Shown in pieces: positions 5,716-9,495 of a DNA stretch of 9,495 nt. Below the pieces are notes generated by a model that saw only the letters and a list, made by a program, of their open reading frames with translations, had not been told where the DNA came from and did not search any database. This stretch comes from Candidatus Zixiibacteriota bacterium. Lineage in GTDB: Bacteria; Zixibacteria; MSB-5A5; CAIYYT01. Position 1 is the first letter of the stretch, and every line of letters starts with the position of its first letter. The DNA lies in NCBI GenBank assembly GCA_026397575.1, contig JAPLUP010000344.1, positions 1-9,495 on the forward strand, read 5' to 3'. The translations under genes and the position numbers were made by a program.

Positions 5716-7671
5716 CTATGCGCAGTGCGGGGCCGCGCCACCTGAGAAGATGTAGGAGATTAGGTACACCGCATCAGAAATATCCACGCCGCCATCGCCG
5801 TTGGCGTCTCCAAGCCCTTGCGCGTAGATACAGTCTCCCGGGGCTGGGCCTCCGGAGAAGATGTACGGAACCAAGAACACCGCGTCGGCAATGTCAATCG
5901 TCCCGTCCCCGTTGGCGTCGCCGCAGGAGTTGCAGGGACAATTGATGGTGTTGTTTGCGATCGAGTTGAGGCCGAGTGCAATCTGCTGGGCGTTCAATTC
6001 GTTTTTGCGGAGGTAGCTCCAGAACTCGCAGAACGAGCTGTCGGTATGGGACTGCACACCTGACGTCAATAAGGTCCAAAGAGTGACTGTATTGGTAGAG
6101 TTCTGATCCAGACCGTCGTTGTTCGTGTCCCAGAGGTCGAGAAGAGCACCGGCGACACGACCTGACACCATCGGACCCTGCGCGAAACTGTAGGATCGTG
6201 GAATTTCAATGGTGAAATGTTCGCCGACGCCTGCCGTGTCGTAGTCCATTATGCCATCGGGGGTGACGACGAGGGGGAAGAAAGTGGCCCATCCCTCTCT
6301 CCAAGCGGTGCTTGGGCATTCGACCACGTCTATGCCCTTTTCATTGCAACCCCAGATAACACCGTTGGAATACGGCTGCAACATCAGTGCGTGCCCATAT
6401 TCGTGATTCACAACGTCGATGGCCTGTTCAGATAGGTGGGAGATGAAGATAGTATCACCAAGAAGATTGATACGGTCGCCAGAGGACGACGGCCATATGC
6501 AGGACACGAATGACGGGTAGACGCCCGCATCCACGGCAACGCCCCAGCCCTCGCTTATGTCTTGGAAGCACCACATCGCTTGCGGATATGACACTATGGG
6601 GTGATCGCCAAAATCGACAGTGGAATCGTCACCCACGTTTTGAACCAGTTGTGATTCCCACCCGTAGACATAGCCGCCATTGGGCCGCCTGACCTCCCAA
6701 ACGGCGTTCGCACTTCGCCAGACGATCACCGGATCGGCTGTCCCATCGCCATCTGAGTTGTCCAGCCAATAGAACGAATAGCATCCGCCCTCATCGGTCG
6801 TGCCAGTAGCAAGCAACACGTCTGCTGACGGCGGCGTGTCACTAAGGCCGTCATTCCAGACTTCCACCCAGACATACTTGGCGGGTCTCAACCATCCTTG
6901 CGGATCACGCGGATCATGGTAGGAGAGAGAGCCGACAACATCAAAGGTGCCGCTGAGTTTCTTCGAGGCAGAATCCTTCTTTGTCGAACTATCGGTGGGC
7001 GCCGGTGCCGCCTTCCTTGGTCGCACGCATCGCACGGTATCAATGACCCTCTTATCCCTCGGAATTCTCAAGACAGAGTCCGACTTTCCTGGAAGTGGCT
7101 TCGGTCTCCCCGACGGCCCAGCTCCCGAGCGGATGACTCTATCTGGCCTCGGGTTCCTCTCGGTCTTCCCAAAGGGGCTTTGAAGGAGAATGTACTCGGT
7201 AAACGTCATAGCTCGACAAATTGTGTCGCTGATTTGAATGTAGAAATCTGAGAGGAACGTGGTCCTTGTGGTTGTGTCAGAACAAATGCCTGATGTTGCC
7301 ATCCCGACTTCCCAGATGCCGCGAGCCGTAGCGCGGATCATTGCTGTGAATACGACCGTCTCGGTATCCGGTTCGCTATACGTCTCCTGCGGCTGGCTGA
7401 CGATCTCGTAACCGCTGTCCGGAACGATTCTGGCCGTCACGTTCTTCACTCGCTTGGGCCAACACTGAACACTGATTGATACTTTCGAAACTAAGTCCAA
7501 ACCAACCGTGTCAACGCTGATCTTGACTACCTCGATTGGCCTCACTATGTCGCGCTCCATGGTCGCCTGCTGGGCACTGTCGCCCGCCTTCGATTGGGCT
7601 GCATATCCAGAATGTGACATCAGGACGCAACAGGCAACTATGCCTGCCAACGTGGTGCATAACCTACTCAT
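5716..7671 (-). CDS. secreted HEYGH zinc metalloprotease with C-terminal dockerin pair (array copy A)
   Basis: The protein has 651 residues from ATG 7671, with GAAGG five bases upstream. Residues 1-25 are a signal peptide (h-region LAGIVACCVLM, cleavage near GYAA). Residues about 40-165 form an N-terminal domain shared with copy B. Residues 166-238 are a Pro/Arg/Ser/Lys-rich linker. Residues about 240-355 look like a beta-sandwich of transthyretin or carboxypeptidase-regulatory type (GTFDVVGSLSYHD, WVEVWND, GGCYSFYW). The zinc site is H423-E-Y-G-H427, and E459 in AWREGWATFF is the likely third ligand, a gluzincin-like arrangement. The C-terminus (583-651) has two dockerin EF-loops, DANGDGTIDIAD and DANGDGGVDISD, each followed by a helix and IFSGG. 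It is likely exported and cell-surface or matrix associated through calcium-bound dockerins; no cohesin gene is nearby. The protease function rests on motifs; the substrate is unknown. The signal peptide contains IVAC, which resembles a lipobox but comes too early to be convincing. Confidence 0.9.
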   Translation of the reverse strand: MSRLCTTLAGIVACCVLMSHSGYAAQSKAGDSAQQATMERDIVRPIEVVKISVDTVGLDLVSKVSISVQCWPKRVKNVTARIVPDSGYEIVSQPQETYSEPDTETVVFTAMIRATARGIWEVGMATSGICSDTTTRTTFLSDFYIQISDTICRAMTFTEYILLQSPFGKTERNPRPDRVIRSGAGPSGRPKPLPGKSDSVLRIPRDKRVIDTVRCVRPRKAAPAPTDSSTKKDSASKKLSGTFDVVGSLSYHDPRDPQGWLRPAKYVWVEVWNDGLSDTPPSADVLLATGTTDEGGCYSFYWLDNSDGDGTADPVIVWRSANAVWEVRRPNGGYVYGWESQLVQNVGDDSTVDFGDHPIVSYPQAMWCFQDISEGWGVAVDAGVYPSFVSCIWPSSSGDRINLLGDTIFISHLSEQAIDVVNHEYGHALMLQPYSNGVIWGCNEKGIDVVECPSTAWREGWATFFPLVVTPDGIMDYDTAGVGEHFTIEIPRSYSFAQGPMVSGRVAGALLDLWDTNNDGLDQNSTNTVTLWTLLTSGVQSHTDSSFCEFWSYLRKNELNAQQIALGLNSIANNTINCPCNSCGDANGDGTIDIADAVFLVPYIFSGGPAPGDCIYAQGLGDANGDGGVDISDAVYLISYIFSGGAAPHCA

Positions 7672-7948
7672 CGAAACCTTCTTTCGTTCAAAGATATTCG
7701 TTTCTCTTTACCATTATCGCAATCACGATTAGAGAATTCTATTGCTGTAGTTCACCTCCTCAAGACCCAGATGGCGTCTTGTGCATGTGTTTCCTAACCC
7801 GATGTAACTAATAAATGTGCGGTGGGATGACGGATGCGGCAAACCTCATCTCGTCCTGGCGATATCCCTGCCGCTTTATGCTACCACCCTTGAATACCAT
7901 CTGTCAAGCGTTTTATTCCCGAAAGATGCAGATTCGCTGCGTTGGCAA
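7672..7948. repeat. duplicated spacer, unit 1 (leader of copy A plus 3' flank of copy B)
   Basis: The whole 277-base spacer between copies B and A matches the spacer upstream of copy B in order and orientation. The 95 bases next to the copy A start differ from those next to copy B at only 4 positions. Similarity then falls away but is still visible in shared blocks such as TTCCTAACCCGATGTAA, CGGATGCGGCAAA, CGTCCTGGCG, GCTACCACC and TTATTCCC. It is part of a tandem duplication, not a separate mobile element; I see no terminal inverted repeats or transposase. Confidence 0.85.
7736..7763 (-). promoter_or_regulatory. possible promoter of the copy A protease gene
   Basis: On the minus strand TTGAGG (7763-7758) and TAGAAT (7741-7736) are spaced by 16 bases and lie about 65 bases before the start. 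The -35 element matches TTGACA at four positions and the -10 matches TATAAT at five. The equivalent site before copy B has the same -35 but AAGAAT as -10, which should be weaker. The -35 overlaps a GAGGAGGTG string that resembles a ribosome-binding site but has no start codon at a suitable distance. Confidence 0.3.
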
Positions 7949-8746
7949 CTATGCGGGACGAATGCCGGTGATCGTCGTGCCCAACCACGTGTCACTCGAA
8001 GAAGGATTATCATAGTAGTTGTCATTCCAGACCTCGACGTCACAATTGACAGCCGGCCTGTACGAACCTTGCGGATCGCGAGCATCGTGGTAAAGCAGGC
8101 ACCCGTTAATGTTGAACGTTCCCGAGCGTTTTCCTTTCCGGTTACGCTTCTGCAGAAGGCTGTCCGGGATATGCGGTTTGGCGCGAGGTCCTGTCCGTGA
8201 TGGCAATATCGTGATTGAGTCACGGTTGGGCTGTGGTGGCACGTTTCCATACGGCGATATCAGATGCTGCCGTTCAACAGACGTCATAGCCCGATTGAGT
8301 GTGTCGCTGATTTGAATGAAGACGTCTGATAAGACCATCACTCTCGTGGTGTCAGGCCAAGAGGCTGTTGCTGCTACTCCGACTTTCCAAATGCCGCGGG
8401 CGGTAGCGCGGATCATTGCTGTAAATACGACCCTCCCGGTATCCGGCTCGGTATACGTCTCTTTCGGTTGAAGTACTATCTCATAGCCGCTGTCCGGAAC
8501 GATTTTCGCCGTGACGTTCCTGAACTGCTTGGTCCAAAACTGGACGCTGATGGACACCGTGGACACAACCCCGAGGCCGACCGTATCAACACTTATCTTG
8601 CCTACTTCGATAGGTGACAGGATTTCGCGGCCCATGGTTGCTTGCTGGGTGTTGCTGCCCCCCTTCGGTTGGGCTGCATATCCAGAATGTGACATTAGGA
8701 CGCAACAGGCAACTATGCCTGCCAACGCGGTACATAACCTACTCAT
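7949..8746 (-). CDS. truncated secreted paralogue of the protease (array copy B)
   Basis: The protein has 265 residues from ATG 8746, with GAAGG five bases upstream as in copy A. The signal peptide is identical to copy A at 24 of the first 25 positions. The N-terminal domain (about 40-165) aligns without gaps to copy A, for example IVPDSGYEIV and FTAMIRATARGIW. The linker (about 166-207) is shorter and unrelated in detail. The beta-sandwich begins (SGTFNINGCLLYHDARDPQG, VEVWND) but ends after LGTTITGIRPA at a TAG, losing the rest of the sandwich, the zinc site and the dockerins. It cannot be a protease. Over 47 aligned codons (residues 77-123) I count 13 codons differing only synonymously from copy A and 7 with a replacement, which suggests the domain has been under selection rather than drifting. 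It could be an exported single-domain protein or a recent 3'-truncated pseudogene. Confidence 0.7.
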   Translation of the reverse strand: MSRLCTALAGIVACCVLMSHSGYAAQPKGGSNTQQATMGREILSPIEVGKISVDTVGLGVVSTVSISVQFWTKQFRNVTAKIVPDSGYEIVLQPKETYTEPDTGRVVFTAMIRATARGIWKVGVAATASWPDTTRVMVLSDVFIQISDTLNRAMTSVERQHLISPYGNVPPQPNRDSITILPSRTGPRAKPHIPDSLLQKRNRKGKRSGTFNINGCLLYHDARDPQGSYRPAVNCDVEVWNDNYYDNPSSSDTWLGTTITGIRPA

Positions 8747-9011
8747 CTAAACCTTCTTTCGTTCAAAGATGTTCGTTTCTCTTTACCATTATCGCAATCA
8801 CGATTAGAGAATTCTTTTGCTGTGGTTCACCTCCTCAAGACTCAAATGCCGTCTTGCGGATGTATTTCCTAACCCGATGTAATCAATAAGCGCGCGGTGG
8901 GGTGGCGGATGCGGCAAAACCGCTTAACGTCCTGGCGTTGTGCCCTACGTGTCCAAGCTACCACCAGTTGATACAAACTGTAAAGCACATTATTCCCAGA
9001 AATGTCTATTC
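8747..9011. repeat. duplicated spacer, unit 2 (leader of copy B plus 3' flank of remnant C)
   Basis: This is the counterpart of the spacer at 7672-7948. It carries the same leader next to the start codon, including TTTCTCTTTACCATTATCGC and the GAGGAGGTG string on the minus strand. The more distant blocks are also shared, through to TTATTCCC. The offset between the copy A and copy B start codons is 1075 bases, and between equivalent 3' landmarks of copies B and C 1018 bases. Confidence 0.85.
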
Positions 9012-9110
9012 GGCTATCCTGCCCGTGGCACACTCGTTGTCATTCCAGACTTGCACCGTAAAGCTTTCTACCGGCCGTAGTTCGGAAGCCCTGCGGTTCC
9101 GACTTCCATT
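9012..9110 (-). pseudogene. frameshifted 3' remnant of a third family member (array copy C)
   Basis: Read on the minus strand, this segment matches the last part of copy B. Shared pieces are CCGCA-GG, TACGGCCGG versus TACAGGCCGG, and GTCTGGAATGACAAC, the codons for VWNDN in copies A and B. The intervening sequence carries small insertions and deletions that throw the frame into stops, and about 19 bases present in copy B after this point are missing. Upstream of about 9110 I cannot follow the similarity with confidence, although a weak match to the GTFNING region may extend to about 9175. No start, signal peptide or N-terminal domain of this copy remains. Confidence 0.6.
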
Positions 9111-9395
9111 CATGCTACCGGCCTTGGCTTGTGGCTAACCAAGTATCAAAGTCGAACTTCCACATCCAACGACCGACTTTAATCATCGCAACTACCGTTC
9201 ATGTGCCACACCCAAATTCCTGTCACATCCGCAATCAGTATACATGATACCCCTGACAAAACCCGTCAGTGCGAAGTCCGTGGAGGGGGATTTATTCACA
9301 TCTGCCGTAATCATCTCAGGCGCACGTCCTCTGCCCCCACCGCTACAATACAATCGAGCCGCAGGTGGCTTTTTCCCATCAAGCCGGGCTCACAT
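9111..9395. other. unassigned stretch between remnant C and the right-edge fragment
   Basis: I cannot support a gene here. On the minus strand one frame stays open for about 66 codons from a stop near 9390 to a stop near 9200, but it has no ribosome-binding site at its internal ATGs. CTGAC (9253-9257) and GTCAG (9265-9269) form a small hairpin. AGCC/GGCT followed by five Ts (9357-9374, plus strand) resembles a weak terminator, but no plus-strand gene precedes it. The stretch may include further decayed array sequence or an intergenic repeat. Confidence 0.3.
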
Positions 9396-9495
9396 CTAAC
9401 TGGCGCCGTCGTAATTGTAATACCAGTAGTTGCTTTGCGCCTGTGCTGCGAAAGCAAGCATGATTACCAGCAGCAAACATCCTATAATCTGTTTT
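9396..9495 (-). CDS. signal-peptide fragment of an exported product, stops early (runs off window)
   Basis: The minus-strand frame enters from the right edge and reads KQIIGCLLLVIMLAFAAQAQ followed by SNYWYYNYDGAS and a TAG at 9398-9396. The first part is a textbook signal peptide: a lysine, a hydrophobic core and an AQA-Q cleavage site. The start codon lies just outside the window, probably one or two codons away. Only about a dozen aromatic-rich residues follow the cleavage site, so this is either a gene broken by a nonsense or frameshift change, or a very short secreted peptide. It does not resemble the signal peptide of copies A and B. Confidence 0.45.
   Translation of the reverse strand, partial: KQIIGCLLLVIMLAFAAQAQSNYWYYNYDGAS

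Noticed and set aside
7629..7671. Lipobox-like IVAC in the signal peptide of copies A and B
   Set aside because: The cysteine at position 14 would leave a very short hydrophobic core, and a better signal peptidase I site exists near residues 24-25.
7736..7766. GAGGAGGTG (minus strand) as the ribosome-binding site of a leader peptide
   Set aside because: No start codon lies at a suitable distance after it in either copy; a short ATG frame ending at it in copy A is not conserved in copy B.
7817..8250. Overlapping frames on both strands across the 3' end of copy B
   Set aside because: They are shadows of copy B and its duplicated spacer. The minus-strand frame lacks a ribosome-binding site and the plus-strand frame is composed of reversed array sequence.
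7672..9011. Duplicated spacers considered as insertion sequences or a CRISPR-like array
   Set aside because: There are no terminal inverted repeats, no target-site duplications that I can see, no transposase, and no short regularly spaced repeats. They are part of a gene-scale tandem duplication.
9357..9374. AGCC-GCAGGT-GGCT followed by five Ts, like an intrinsic terminator on the plus strand
   Set aside because: The stem is only 4 bp and no plus-strand gene ends nearby.

Overview
This window reads as bacterial chromosome of moderate GC. It carries a conserved iron-sulphur/tRNA-thiolation cluster, an outer-membrane efflux gene and a decaying tandem family of secreted proteins. The TolC-family protein implies a Gram-negative envelope. 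The secreted metalloprotease ends in a dockerin pair whose second helices read DAVFLVPYIFSGG and DAVYLISYIFSGG. I associate that style of dockerin tail with FCB-type candidate phyla such as Zixibacteria. The lineage is an inference from motif style and was not tested.

Left part (1-2105, all minus strand): an Rrf2/IscR-type regulator with three cysteines is transcribed from a strong sigma70-like promoter. It overlaps a NifS/IscS cysteine desulfurase by 20 bases. After a 105-base gap comes the N-terminal third of MnmA, the tRNA 2-thiouridylase, which runs off the window. The desulfurase would supply persulphide sulphur to MnmA, and the regulator would sense Fe-S status and control its own operon. 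No NifU/IscU scaffold gene lies between them.

Middle (2248-5500): a membrane-anchored or secreted TPR protein (minus) is divergent from a TolC-family outer-membrane channel (plus). The 159-base region between them holds a 23-base imperfect palindrome in the TPR leader and a small GNRA-capped hairpin just before the tolC-like start. A predicted two-helix membrane protein of 89 residues converges on the channel gene.

Right part (5716-9495, all minus strand): this is a tandem array of one gene family in graded states of decay. Copy A is full length (651 aa): signal peptide, N-terminal domain, beta-sandwich, HEYGH zinc protease and two dockerin EF-loops. Copy B (265 aa) keeps the signal peptide and N-terminal domain but stops early in the beta-sandwich. 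Copy C is a short frameshifted remnant of the same truncated 3' end. The spacers between copies are duplicated too. At the right edge is the start of another exported product, a signal peptide followed by only about a dozen residues before a stop.

I see no rRNA, tRNA, CRISPR array, transposase or phage gene. I did not find a clearly new defence or mobile system. The most unusual content is the tandem array and its unusually conserved leader.
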